A stretch of DNA of 64,000 nt from Pseudomonadota bacterium (GTDB lineage: Bacteria; Desulfobacterota; Desulfobulbia; Desulfobulbales; Desulfocapsaceae), in assembly GCA_018817385.1 (NCBI GenBank), contig JAHIUA010000088.1:19317-83316 (forward strand). Reading direction: 5' to 3'. Under the pieces are notes generated by a model. That model made no database searches, had not been told where the DNA came from, and saw only the letters and a program-made list of their open reading frames with translations. Below, in pieces: positions 36,297 to 45,586 of the stretch (position 1 is its first letter; each line of letters opens with the position of its first letter). The position numbers and the translations under genes are program-made.

Positions 36297-38216
36297 ATGA
36301 GGCCACTTAAAAAAGAGCAGTTGGAGGAGTTGTTGACCTTCCTTCAGGGAGAAGATGAGTATATCTTTTTCGATACTGTTCGAAGTGATAGGGAAAATAT
36401 TTCCTCCCTGCTCTTTTTGCATCCCCAGCAGCGATTGGAGTGTTATCCTGGAGATGACCCTGGCGTTTTTTTTGCGGAAATGCAAGCGGTGCTGGATCAG
36501 GGGCACTATCTGGCAGGATGGATGAGCTATGAGCTTGGTTATCTGCTGGAGCCTGCTCTGTTTCCCCTGCTGCCTGTTGCCGGGCAAGGGGCTGAAGCGC
36601 TTGCCTCTTTCACTGTTTTTTCCGAACCTCTGCTCTTTGATCACCGGACAGGCAGGAATCACTTGCCTGGTTGCTTACCAGAGGCCATCAATCTGCCTGG
36701 ATTTCAGATAAAGAACCTGCAGCCCAGCCAGTCTCGGAGGAGTTATCTGGAGGCCATCTCTCGGATCAGGGAGTATATTGCTGCCGGTGACACCTACCAG
36801 GTCAACTATACCTTGAAACTCCTCTTTGATTTTTCCGGTTCTGCCGAGAGTCTGTACCAGACCTTACGGCGCAATCAGTCTGTGGCCTACGGTGCCTTGA
36901 TGCGGCGCGGCAAAGAACATATTCTCTCTCTCTCTCCAGAGCTTTTTTTTCGTGTCGAATCAGACTCCATTGCTGTTCGTCCCATGAAGGGTACCATGAA
37001 ACGGGGACGCTATATGGAGGAGGATGATGCCTTTTGCCGGATGCTGCAGACAGATATCAAGAATCGAAGCGAGAATGTGATGATCGTAGATCTTCTCCGC
37101 AATGATCTTGGCCGTCTCATGCGTATGCTTGGGGATGAACAGGTGGTGACCACGTCGCTCTTTGATGTGGAACGGTATGAAAGCCTGCTGCAGATGACCT
37201 CCACCATCCGGGCTGAGACCGATAAAGATGCATTGGCCCGGGTTTCGCTTTTTGATCTTTTCAGGGCCCTGTTCCCCTGTGGCTCCGTGACCGGTGCCCC
37301 CAAGATTCGGACCATGGAGATTATCCGTGAACTGGAAGAGGCTGGCCGTGGTGTCTATACCGGTGCCATCGGCTATCTGTCTCCGGCAGGAAAAGCTGTT
37401 TTTAATGTCCCTATCCGTACCATCCGTCTTGTTGACGGAAAAGGGGAGATGGGGATCGGCTCCGGCATTGTTTACGATTCGGATCCAGAGCAGGAGTGGG
37501 CGGAATGTTTGTTAAAGGGACATTTCCTGACTCAGCCGCTCCCGGATTTTTATCTCATCGAGACCCTTCTTTGGCAGGCGGGTCAGGGCTATTGGCTGTT
37601 GGAAGAACATCTGGAACGGCTCCAGGGGTCAGCTCTCTTTTTCTGCTTTAGTTATGACAGAGAGAAAATCCTGGCCTGCTTGAATGACCTGAGTGAAAAG
37701 ATCGGTGAGCAATGCGCTCGGATTCGGTTGACTCTTTTCAAGGACGGGACCATGCAAAGCACTTCCCAGCCCTGTGATCCTCCCCGTCATCGCAGCCTGC
37801 CGGATAGGGTGGCAGAAGAGCATGATGACCTGCCCTGTATCAGCCTGTCGGCCAAAAAGGTGGACTCTTCTTCTCCCTGGTATTTTCACAAGACCAGTCG
37901 CAGGGATCTGTTCCAGGAGGAGTTTGCCAGGACCCGGGAGCGTGGCCTTTTTGATGTCTGTTTTCTCAATGAACGTGAGGAATTGACCGAGGGCTGTATT
38001 TCTAATCTCATCCTCTCTCTTGACGGAAAATTTGTCACCCCCCCCATTGCTTCCGGTCTCCTGGCCGGAACCATGCGTAAAAGGCTTCTCCAGGAAAGCC
38101 AGGGCAGACTTCAGGAGCAGGTCGTGACTCGTGAAGATCTTTATCGTGCGGATGGATTGTTCTGCTCTAATTCTGTGCGGGGTGTGGTTCAGGTGCGTCT
38201 GGCTGACCAGGAATAG
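36297..38216 (+). CDS. pabB-pabC: Aminodeoxychorismate synthase component I fused to aminodeoxychorismate lyase
   Basis: 639 residues from the ATG at 36297. The chorismate-binding PabB part covers about 140-405: DTYQVNYTLKL, LSPELFF, the PMKGTMKRG lysine motif near 229, SENVMIVDLLRNDLGR near 257, FPCGSVTGAPK near 323 and GIGSGIVYDS near 385. From about 415 a PabC-like aminotransferase class IV domain follows (LIETLLW, FFCFSYD, LTEGCISNLIL near 566). One protein could thus make 4-aminobenzoate for folate when supplied with ammonia by a PabA partner not seen here. The nearby folC (54551) is not linked. Confidence 0.93.
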   Translation: MRPLKKEQLEELLTFLQGEDEYIFFDTVRSDRENISSLLFLHPQQRLECYPGDDPGVFFAEMQAVLDQGHYLAGWMSYELGYLLEPALFPLLPVAGQGAEALASFTVFSEPLLFDHRTGRNHLPGCLPEAINLPGFQIKNLQPSQSRRSYLEAISRIREYIAAGDTYQVNYTLKLLFDFSGSAESLYQTLRRNQSVAYGALMRRGKEHILSLSPELFFRVESDSIAVRPMKGTMKRGRYMEEDDAFCRMLQTDIKNRSENVMIVDLLRNDLGRLMRMLGDEQVVTTSLFDVERYESLLQMTSTIRAETDKDALARVSLFDLFRALFPCGSVTGAPKIRTMEIIRELEEAGRGVYTGAIGYLSPAGKAVFNVPIRTIRLVDGKGEMGIGSGIVYDSDPEQEWAECLLKGHFLTQPLPDFYLIETLLWQAGQGYWLLEEHLERLQGSALFFCFSYDREKILACLNDLSEKIGEQCARIRLTLFKDGTMQSTSQPCDPPRHRSLPDRVAEEHDDLPCISLSAKKVDSSSPWYFHKTSRRDLFQEEFARTRERGLFDVCFLNEREELTEGCISNLILSLDGKFVTPPIASGLLAGTMRKRLLQESQGRLQEQVVTREDLYRADGLFCSNSVRGVVQVRLADQE

Positions 38217-39508
38217 ATCACTCCTTTTGTTTTGCCCCTGTCAGTGGAAGTCCCTCCAGCCCTGAAGGACTGATGCTCTCGGTTTCGCAGGTACGTGGTC
38301 ACAGCAGCCAACGCTCTGTTGGGGCTGCAGGAATGGAGCCGCCATGGATCTGGAGGGAAGGCCCAAGATTGGCATGCTTGCCTATCCTCTTCTTGCTGCC
38401 TTTTTAGTTGACAATGGGCAGTGATGGTGGAGTGGGCATTGGCATGGAATTTGTGGGGCAAGGAAATCTTTTGCCAGAGAAACCCGAGAGGATGCTGGTG
38501 GGCTGCTGTCTGCCTTGAAGCTGTTACTCCTGTCTGTAGGTTTTCCCCAATGCTTTTGGTGCCCGGGTCAGGAACAGGGGTGTTGATCAGGTGCTGGAAA
38601 CCGCCTGTGGGGCCTCCTTGCTTTTGATTTTTGCGGGTGGAATAGTGCATGAAGATGAGGGTGAAGATCATCAGTGGGAAGGGAGCAGTCTGGAAGACCT
38701 GAGATGGGATTGAGGGGAAGAGACTCTGCAGGCCTATACCGCTGACCTGAAGAAAGGCAAAGAACATGGCACCGAGTGCGACTCGCAGCGGATGCCAGCC
38801 GCCGAATATGACCAGGGCAAGGGCAATCCAGCCGATTCCCTCTGCTCCTTGCGGGCGACCCCATCCTGGTTTCAGGGACAGGGAATAGGCAGCTCCGCCA
38901 ATGCCGACCAGAAATGAACCGGCAAGGACTGCTGCCATCTGAATTCTTGTGGGATTCAGGCCCCGGGCAAATGATGCAGCTGGATTTTCTCCCACGGAAC
39001 GCAGGCAGAGTCCTGATCTGCTAAAGGTGAAGAAATACCAGAGGAGACCGATGAGGAGGAAGGCAAAAGGTACAGTGAGGGGTTGAGTGAGAATGGCCTG
39101 CAGGAAGGAGGGCAGGGCATCATAGAAAGGCAGTTTTGTGGCCAGCAGAGTTAGTCCCTGTACCCGGCTATATGGGTTGCCAAGGAAATAGGCAAGGTCT
39201 CGGCTGAGAAGGGAAAGGGCAAATCCCACCGCCACCTGGGAGAGATGGAGGGAGATGCTGAAATAGCCGACGATAACACCTGCAAGAACACCAGTCCCTC
39301 CGCCTGCGAAAAAACCCAGAAGCAACGAGTCGGTTTCTTTGGCCACTGCAAAGGCGGCCATGGCTGAGAGGAGTACAACTCCATCGAGGGAGAGATTGAT
39401 GACCCCTCCTTTTTCTGTCAGCGTTTCTCCCAGAGCAATGATGATCAGCGGCGCGCTGGCTGCCAGGACCGAGGCCAGGAGAATGGGAAAGGGGAGTTCT
39501 GCAATCAT
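38189..39508 (-). CDS. BmpC/YufQ-like ABC transporter permease with abnormal C-terminal extension
   Basis: 439 residues from the ATG at 39508, which overlaps the stop of the upstream permease gene. Residues 1 to about 290 are a normal branched-chain/nucleoside-type permease (GETLTEKGGVINLSLDGVVL near 27, LRSVGENPAASFARGLNP near 163, GRPQGAEGIGWIALALVIF near 218). After LIFMHYSTRKNQKQGG the remaining roughly 140 residues are rich in His, Ser, Gln, Pro and Trp. They look like translated non-coding DNA and run 28 bases into the convergent pabB-pabC gene. Family members normally end near residue 300. A lost stop codon is the simplest explanation. The gene may be decaying. Confidence 0.75.
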   Translation of the reverse strand: MIAELPFPILLASVLAASAPLIIIALGETLTEKGGVINLSLDGVVLLSAMAAFAVAKETDSLLLGFFAGGGTGVLAGVIVGYFSISLHLSQVAVGFALSLLSRDLAYFLGNPYSRVQGLTLLATKLPFYDALPSFLQAILTQPLTVPFAFLLIGLLWYFFTFSRSGLCLRSVGENPAASFARGLNPTRIQMAAVLAGSFLVGIGGAAYSLSLKPGWGRPQGAEGIGWIALALVIFGGWHPLRVALGAMFFAFLQVSGIGLQSLFPSIPSQVFQTAPFPLMIFTLIFMHYSTRKNQKQGGPTGGFQHLINTPVPDPGTKSIGENLQTGVTASRQTAAHQHPLGFLWQKISLPHKFHANAHSTITAHCQLKRQQEEDRQACQSWAFPPDPWRLHSCSPNRALAAVTTYLRNREHQSFRAGGTSTDRGKTKGVIYSWSARRT

Positions 39509-40356
39509 GGCTGTTTCCTCTTTAAACGCATGCCCAGAATGAAAAGGGCACTGAGTACACAGCAACCCTGGATGACTCCGGAAAGGGCGGAGTCTAGTTG
39601 GAGGACAATGGGTAGTTGAATGGCTCCCACATTCAGGGCCGAGAAAAAGAGGGCAAGAAAAGGGACCGGGAGAGTCCGATAGCCTGCAAGCATGACCAGG
39701 AGGAGTCCAAGATATCCATAGCCACTGGAAATACTGGGGATAAGACGGTGATACACCGCTGTAATCTGGAGGAAGCCAGCCATTCCAGCGCAGGCCCCGC
39801 CAATGCATATTGCCAGGAGATAATAGCGTTCTGGTGAAAGGCCGTAGAGCAGGGCTGCCCTGGGGTTGCGGCCTATGGCCTTCAGTCGTAGTCCCAGTTT
39901 GCTTTTTGTGAGCAGAAGCCAGGTCATGATGAGGACGGAGACGGCTATGATCAGTCCGCCTGTTGCCACTCGCCAGCCTGAAGGAGTGGACAGCCAGAGC
40001 TGGTGGGGCAGGAGTTCGGTGCCGCTCATGGAGGCAATGCCCGGTCGTTTCCAGGGGCCGAAGATAAGCCAGAGGATGAAACCCTGGGATACGAAGTTGA
40101 GACCCAGTCCGCCAAATATTTCATGGACCCCGCCCCGGGTTTTCAAGAGTCCTGCCAGCAGTCCCCAAGAGCCACCTCCAAGCATGGCAGCGGTAAAAGA
40201 AAGGAACAAAGTCAGAGCAGGACTGTCGAGTTCGGGAATGCGGAGTACTGCCATTCCTGCTATTGCTCCCATGATCACCTGGCCCTCAATGCCGATGTTC
40301 CAGAGGTTGGCTCTGAAGGTAAAAAGGAGGCCGCTGGAGCAGAGAATCAAGGGCAC
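39505..40356 (-). CDS. BmpB/YufP-like ABC transporter permease, start unresolved
   Basis: Membrane permease matching basic-membrane-protein (nucleoside or sugar) transporter systems: FRANLWNIGIEGQVIMG near the start, GGVHEIFGGLGLNFVSQGF near 74, LRLKAIGRNPRAALLYGL near 156 and SSGYGYLGLLLVMLAG near 210. The GTG at 40356 falls inside a hydrophobic helix. The open frame continues to about 40641 and encodes a plausible first helix (AYILLGTLLVFGFTSLVLLA), but it has no ATG, GTG or TTG in that stretch. No ATPase gene or lipoprotein gene is adjacent. An N-terminal truncation by deletion is likely. The coordinates given are the conservative ones. Confidence 0.7.
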   Translation of the reverse strand: MPLILCSSGLLFTFRANLWNIGIEGQVIMGAIAGMAVLRIPELDSPALTLFLSFTAAMLGGGSWGLLAGLLKTRGGVHEIFGGLGLNFVSQGFILWLIFGPWKRPGIASMSGTELLPHQLWLSTPSGWRVATGGLIIAVSVLIMTWLLLTKSKLGLRLKAIGRNPRAALLYGLSPERYYLLAICIGGACAGMAGFLQITAVYHRLIPSISSGYGYLGLLLVMLAGYRTLPVPFLALFFSALNVGAIQLPIVLQLDSALSGVIQGCCVLSALFILGMRLKRKQP

Positions 40357-40655
40357 CCATACGGCAAGGACTTGGCTGAACTTGGCACTGGAGGTAAAGG
40401 CCCCCAGCCAGATATTGTGAAATGAGGCGAGAACGGGAGCCTTGGCAGCGAGCAGGACCAGAGAGGTGAAGCCGAAGACCAGAAGGGTACCCAGGAGTAT
40501 ATATGCAGGTGTTGTTCGAAACTGATTTGAACAGCTCGTAGTTGATGGTGAGGCGATCTTTGGCCGATCTTGTAATCGTCGTTCAGTGCAGGTTCCGAAT
40601 CTGACTTGAATGGAGGATGAAAGGTCTCGTTGCCAATCTATCTATGGATTCTGTT

Positions 40656-41168
40656 CTATTGGAGCAGGCCCTGTTCTTCTGAGTGATCAAACTCAACCGG
40701 AGGGATGAGGAGGTTGTATTCTTTTCCCAGCTTGCGTACAGTCTCCATAAAGGCAGATGGGAGAGGGATTTCCCGCTCTGCGGACAAGATGTTGCAGCTG
40801 TTGGCCTGTTTCAGGATATGAGTGGAATCGATTCCCTCCTGATTATCACAGAGGGTCTGGACTCGAAGGGCGTCGGAGAGTGGAGCGATCAGGTTAGGGA
40901 GCTTGGTCGGCAGGTTCAACAACTCCTGCTCGATGATACCTCGATGCTGTTTGCGGAAATTCTGGAATTTTTCTTCCGGGTTGTTGGATCCGAAGAGTTC
41001 GTTGGTGATAGCACCTGTGAGCATGGTTTGTGAGACGATATCCAGATCCGGCTGGTTTTTGGAAATAATATTCTTCATCTCTTTAAAAAAGATCATCTGA
41101 ATAACAGCGACTCCTTCGCGAAGGACAGGAATGAGGCGGGAGTCTTTTTTCTCTGATTTTTGCTCCAT
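40656..41168 (-). CDS. Conserved hypothetical protein
   Basis: 170 residues from the ATG at 41168, preferred because AAGGAG lies seven bases upstream; an ATG five codons earlier has no such site. Helical, soluble, no recognised domain (VLREGVAVIQMIFFKEMKNI, QTMLTGAITNELFG). It lies 11 bases after the DUF493-like gene on the same strand, so the two are probably cotranscribed and may be functionally linked. The frame ends just before the open upstream part of the permease. Confidence 0.7.
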   Translation of the reverse strand: MEQKSEKKDSRLIPVLREGVAVIQMIFFKEMKNIISKNQPDLDIVSQTMLTGAITNELFGSNNPEEKFQNFRKQHRGIIEQELLNLPTKLPNLIAPLSDALRVQTLCDNQEGIDSTHILKQANSCNILSAEREIPLPSAFMETVRKLGKEYNLLIPPVEFDHSEEQGLLQ

Positions 41169-41179
41169 ATGTTTCTCCT

Positions 41180-41464
41180 TCACATAACAATCTTGACCAC
41201 GGCATGGCTGGTCAAATTTTTATAATAGGCCAAACGAATTTCGTCACTTTCCACTTCGATTTCGACATTCAGGCTGCAATACTTGCCTCCGGAGCTGGTA
41301 TGGGAGCGACTGATCTGAGCAGTATCCTCTCCACAGACGACCTGAATAGCTTGGCGAAGAGCGTCCTCATCGGTTCCGATGACCTTATAGAGCCAGGTGC
41401 AGGGATAGCTGATATCGGGTCTTTCTTTGCAGGAAAATGGTTTTGGGAATGGGTCTCTTTGCAT
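41180..41464 (-). CDS. DUF493 / YbeD-like protein
   Basis: 94 residues. YPCTWLYKVIGTDEDALRQA, SGGKYCSLNVEIEVESDEI and a final HAVVKIVM segment match the small ferredoxin-like-fold DUF493 (YbeD) family, including the usual N-terminal PCxxxxKVIG. The function of this family is not established; an ACT-like regulatory role has been suggested from the fold. It is the first gene of a two-gene unit with the 170-residue hypothetical protein. Confidence 0.8.
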   Translation of the reverse strand: MQRDPFPKPFSCKERPDISYPCTWLYKVIGTDEDALRQAIQVVCGEDTAQISRSHTSSGGKYCSLNVEIEVESDEIRLAYYKNLTSHAVVKIVM

Positions 41465-42478
41465 TGTTCTGAGGGATGTTGGTGGAACTGGTAGGCCTTT
41501 ACTGGAAAATTCTTTTGCCAGTAAAGACGTAAGGTTTTGAATTGTGGTGGCTTTTGACGTAAAAGATGAAAATATTTATAAGGCGCTCAACAGACACAAA
41601 GGTTGAAGGATCGGTCGAATTGTTTTTCTTGCCGGGTAAGCAGATTTTTGATGTCAAGCGAAACCTTGATTTATTACCCGAAAGAGATCTTTTACCCCAT
41701 ATCTTCATTTCGGTAAAAAGAAAAATGTTCATAATTCAATATTTCCTTTTTTTTCGGGATGAATTGTGAGCACTATTTTTATGTTGAGGGAATGGTGAAA
41801 ATTGAGTTGATCAATGGGATTGAGTCTTATCTTCTTTGAATGACAGTTAATATCTGGTTTTTGTCTTTTCAAACACTGGAGAGAGGGGTAATGTGTAATG
41901 TTTTAGAGATACTGAGGCTCTGGCAAGCACATTCCTGTTTTGTCTTTTGGACTGCATCCCTTGGAGAAGGTAGCCCTCTGTTTTTTTTGCATGAAAGAAA
42001 AAAGGCAGCAACTTTTCTATTTTCTGCTTCTTCTTTTGCAGAGATCCCCATGCCTTCAGCAAGGCAGATAAGCTGTCGTCGTTCCACTATTATGTGGCTT
42101 TGCTGATTTTTCTATTCATAACAGGCAATAGTCAAGGTTCTGTTTTTTGCTTCATTGTGAAATCAATCTTCGCTTTTCCCTTGTTCCGGGCAGTTGTCAT
42201 GGGTAGCGCCCTCTTTGGTCTGGATGGTGGATTCACGGCTGGCAGGCCACTCATGCCGGGTCTCTGGTACAGGACCTGTTTGCCCAGGTGTAGAAATTGT
42301 TTCAGTTTGTAACATCGGCTGCCCCCGTGCAGTCAGGTTGATCGTTACCGACAGTCTTGATTGCTCTGGTCGCAGAGACCGTTGACCGCACCCATGTTAT
42401 CGGGCATAATCAATGAACATATGGGTATCGCTTGTGGATACGTTGTCTGGTGAATCATCAGACTTTACATAGGATATT
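41465..42478. other. Intergenic region, no gene supported (about 1.0 kb)
   Basis: A hairpin formed by CTTTACTGG (41497-41505) and CCAGTAAAG (41518-41526) is the only clear structure. Several frames of 60-90 codons on both strands overlap each other and have neither good starts nor recognised motifs; the best is 41566-41769 (+). The stretch is AT-rich and may contain the promoter of the large hybrid kinase. Confidence 0.45.
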
Positions 42479-45400
42479 ATGGCTCTTTTCCCCATCAAAA
42501 GTTACTCGCTGCGGAGCAAGGCGACCTTAATTGTCGTTGTGGTTGTGGTTGCAAGTTTGTCTCTTACCACCATTATTAATATCTATCAGACAAACCGACT
42601 CATTGAATCTGAACAGAAACGATCAGCTGAGTCTATTGTTCGGGGCTTATCCCAGGCCGCAGAGCTGCCAATGATTGTTCAGGATATGCAGGAGCTGGAC
42701 AGGCTGTTAGAGGGTTTTCTCTGGAACAGTCAGGTGCAGTTTCTTCTTGTCTACAATAATGAGAATGAGATCGTGGCCCGGCGTATTCTGGATGAATCTG
42801 CCTTTGCCCATTTTAATTACTCCGGAAGTAGTGGAGGGTCTCTGGTGGTTTCCAATCCCATCATGTTCAGGACCGATGAAAATTTTCAACAATGGTCAGG
42901 TGCTGCTCCTGGAAAGGCGTTTCTCGGGGATAAGGAAGTTGGTAAGGTGGTGGTGGCCTTATCTTTGGGGGCGGTTCGTCAGGCTCAGTTGTACCAGGCT
43001 TTTGTTTCGCTGGTGGCTGCTCATCTTGCCGCCGCATTTGGTATTTTTTTGATTTTTAATTTAATCGGCAAATGGAGCAGGAGGGTCGACGGGCTGGTAG
43101 CTGCTGCCGATGCTATGAAAAGTGGAGATTTCTGTCACCGGGTTCCTGCTGATTCCAGGGATGAAATCGGAAAATTGGCTTCAGCCTTTGAGGCCATGCG
43201 CAAGGCTGTACGGCAGCGGGATAGTGAGTTGCGTGAGCTGAACGGTTCCCTTCATGATCTGGTCAAGGAGCGAACTGAAAAGTTGGAGCGGGCCATGCTT
43301 GAGGCCCAGACCGCTAATGAGGCAAAGTCTAGTTTTCTTGCCAATATGAGTCATGAAATCAGGACACCGATGAATGCCATTATTGGCATGGTGGGTCTGG
43401 CCCTCAATAAAAAACTGAACCCCAAGCTTCGCGAGTATCTCCTCACCGTTCGCTCCTCTGCCGAGTCTTTGCTGGCAATCATTAACGATCTCCTTGATTT
43501 CTCGAAGATTGAGGCCGGAAAGATAACACTTGAAAAGGTGGACTTTCAACTGTATCAGTTTTTTAATAAACTCGCTGATCTCTTCGGTGACCAGGCTGCC
43601 AACAGGGATATTGAGCTGATTATTGGTATCGAGCCCGGAATTCCAGTAGCCCTTCGTGGGGACTCTTTGCGGTTGGAGCAGGTTTTTGTTAATCTTTTGG
43701 GGAACGCTATTAAATTCACTGAACATGGGGAGATTTTTGTCAATGCCACCATTGATTCGGAGCTTGACGACACCGTTCGGATTCTTTTTTCGGTAAAAGA
43801 TACCGGAGTGGGGATTAGAAAGGACCAGTACGAATCACTCTTTGAGCCTTTTACCCAGGCAGATGGCTCCACAACCAGAGAATATGGTGGTACCGGTCTT
43901 GGTCTTTCCATCTGTCGCCGCCTGGTCAATCTACATGGTGGAGAAATCTGGGTGGACAGTACACCTGGTGAGGGGACAACGGTCTTTTTTACTGCTGAGT
44001 TTGTTCGACTGCCGCAAGAACGTGAAATTCAATACGTGGTCCCGGCCACTATCAGAGGGTTGAAGGTCCTGGTCATTGACGACAACGAAACGGCCAGGTG
44101 TATTACCACCAAGATGCTGGAGTCCTTTCATTTCCAGGTTGATGTGGCTTCTTCCTGTACAGAGGGGAGAAGGTTGATCGGTGAAGATGTCAGTCGTTAT
44201 GATCTCCTCCTCGTGGATTGGCGCATGCCTGGAATTGACGGCATTGAGTGTGTCCAAGGTTTTCGGGAAATGAATGGGGCAGAGAAGGTACCGATTATCA
44301 TGATGACCGCCTTTGGCGGTGATCGTGAAATTGTACTGGCCAAGGAGGCCGGAATTAAATATTTTCTTACTAAACCGGTAAAACAATCGCTCCTTTTTGA
44401 TACCATAATGGATATTTTTAACTATCCAGAGGCAATGCATGTAAGTCTTGATGAACGTGAAAATAGCAGACTTTTTCCTGGTTCGGTACAGTTGGCGGGA
44501 GTCCGTATCCTCTTGGCGGAAGATAATCATATCAATCAGATAGTTGCCAGAGAACTTCTTGAGAGTGTCGGAGTCATTGTTGAAATTGCCAATAACGGTC
44601 AGGAGGCTGTTCATATCCTTCAGGACAGGGGAGAGGAATTTGATGGTGTGTTAATGGATGTGCAGATGCCGGTGATGGATGGATACGAGGCCACCAAGGT
44701 TATCCGCAGCAATCCTGTGTTAAGTGGGTTACCGGTTATTGCCGTCACCGCTCATGCCATGCAAAGTGATCGCGATAAATGCATCCAGGCCGGTATGAAT
44801 GATTATGTGGCAAAGCCCATCACTCCTGAACTGCTGTTTTCTGTCATTACCCGTTGGATGAGGCCGGATCAGCTTGAACCCATGTACAGGGAGGATCAAA
44901 CTGTTTTTGCCTTGCAGAAAAGCATGGCTGATCTACCGGAATCGTTTCCCGGGGTCCATGTTGAATCAGGTGTCGCCAGGATGGCGGGTAATATGAAATC
45001 GTACCTCAGAATGCTAAAGGATCTCCAAGAATTCGGTAACGAGGTAGCGGAAAGACTTCCCAGGTTGCTCGAAGAGGATCTGGAGGCAGCTGCCAGGGAA
45101 GTGCATACTTTGAAAGGAACTGCCGCCAATCTTTCAGCCCATCATCTCCAGGATGTGAGCCTGCAGCTGGAATTAGATGTGAAAGAGATGCTTGGCCAAC
45201 AGCATGGAGGAGAAGGGTACACCCAAACTCTCCATGCGGGGCGGCTTGAAATAATTGAAGATGCTTTGACTCAGCTAGGGCAGGTTGTGGGGAAACTTGA
45301 GGATTTCTGTGGTGATACAAAAGAGAGGCCTGTGGTCAGGTCACTGACCACAGGCGATCGAGAGGCAATGCTGGCGATTCTTGTCCAATTGGAGAAGATG

Positions 45401-45586
45401 ATTGGAGGATTTGATCCCATGGCTGAAGAGTATTGGCTGGAACAGAAAGAGATGTTTTATGGGCAGGGTGTTGACGAAGAGATGGCGAGATTGGAAAATC
45501 ACCTGCGGAATTACAATTTTGAGCGAGGGACTGATTTTCTGAGCAAGATCAAGAGTCGACTCTTTGAAGGAGGAAAAACAGGGTGA
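42479..45586 (+). CDS. Hybrid sensor histidine kinase (HAMP-HisKA-HATPase-REC-REC-Hpt)
   Basis: 1035 residues, inner membrane. TM1 lies near 15-35, a periplasmic sensor runs to about 175, TM2 near 180-200 leads to HAMP, then a short coiled coil. HisKA has His292 (NMSHEIRTPMN). The ATPase domain has LGNAIKFTEHG, DTGVGI and GGTGLGLSICRR. Receiver 1 has Asp580 (LVDWRMPG), receiver 2 has Asp727 (LMDVQMPVMDG), and the Hpt domain has His876 (VHTLKGTAANL). A C-terminal tail of about 100 residues is unassigned. All phosphorelay residues are present. The stop overlaps the GTG of the HD-GYP regulator (GTGA), its likely output partner. Confidence 0.95.
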   Translation: MALFPIKSYSLRSKATLIVVVVVVASLSLTTIINIYQTNRLIESEQKRSAESIVRGLSQAAELPMIVQDMQELDRLLEGFLWNSQVQFLLVYNNENEIVARRILDESAFAHFNYSGSSGGSLVVSNPIMFRTDENFQQWSGAAPGKAFLGDKEVGKVVVALSLGAVRQAQLYQAFVSLVAAHLAAAFGIFLIFNLIGKWSRRVDGLVAAADAMKSGDFCHRVPADSRDEIGKLASAFEAMRKAVRQRDSELRELNGSLHDLVKERTEKLERAMLEAQTANEAKSSFLANMSHEIRTPMNAIIGMVGLALNKKLNPKLREYLLTVRSSAESLLAIINDLLDFSKIEAGKITLEKVDFQLYQFFNKLADLFGDQAANRDIELIIGIEPGIPVALRGDSLRLEQVFVNLLGNAIKFTEHGEIFVNATIDSELDDTVRILFSVKDTGVGIRKDQYESLFEPFTQADGSTTREYGGTGLGLSICRRLVNLHGGEIWVDSTPGEGTTVFFTAEFVRLPQEREIQYVVPATIRGLKVLVIDDNETARCITTKMLESFHFQVDVASSCTEGRRLIGEDVSRYDLLLVDWRMPGIDGIECVQGFREMNGAEKVPIIMMTAFGGDREIVLAKEAGIKYFLTKPVKQSLLFDTIMDIFNYPEAMHVSLDERENSRLFPGSVQLAGVRILLAEDNHINQIVARELLESVGVIVEIANNGQEAVHILQDRGEEFDGVLMDVQMPVMDGYEATKVIRSNPVLSGLPVIAVTAHAMQSDRDKCIQAGMNDYVAKPITPELLFSVITRWMRPDQLEPMYREDQTVFALQKSMADLPESFPGVHVESGVARMAGNMKSYLRMLKDLQEFGNEVAERLPRLLEEDLEAAAREVHTLKGTAANLSAHHLQDVSLQLELDVKEMLGQQHGGEGYTQTLHAGRLEIIEDALTQLGQVVGKLEDFCGDTKERPVVRSLTTGDREAMLAILVQLEKMIGGFDPMAEEYWLEQKEMFYGQGVDEEMARLENHLRNYNFERGTDFLSKIKSRLFEGGKTG

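Noticed and set aside
36112..36300. 62-codon + strand frame before pabB-pabC
   Set aside because: It overlaps the pabB start, begins with GTG without a Shine-Dalgarno sequence, and has a competing antisense frame.
41566..41769. 67-codon + strand frame in the gap before the hybrid kinase
   Set aside because: It has no ribosome-binding site and overlaps an equally plausible - strand frame; neither shows a motif.
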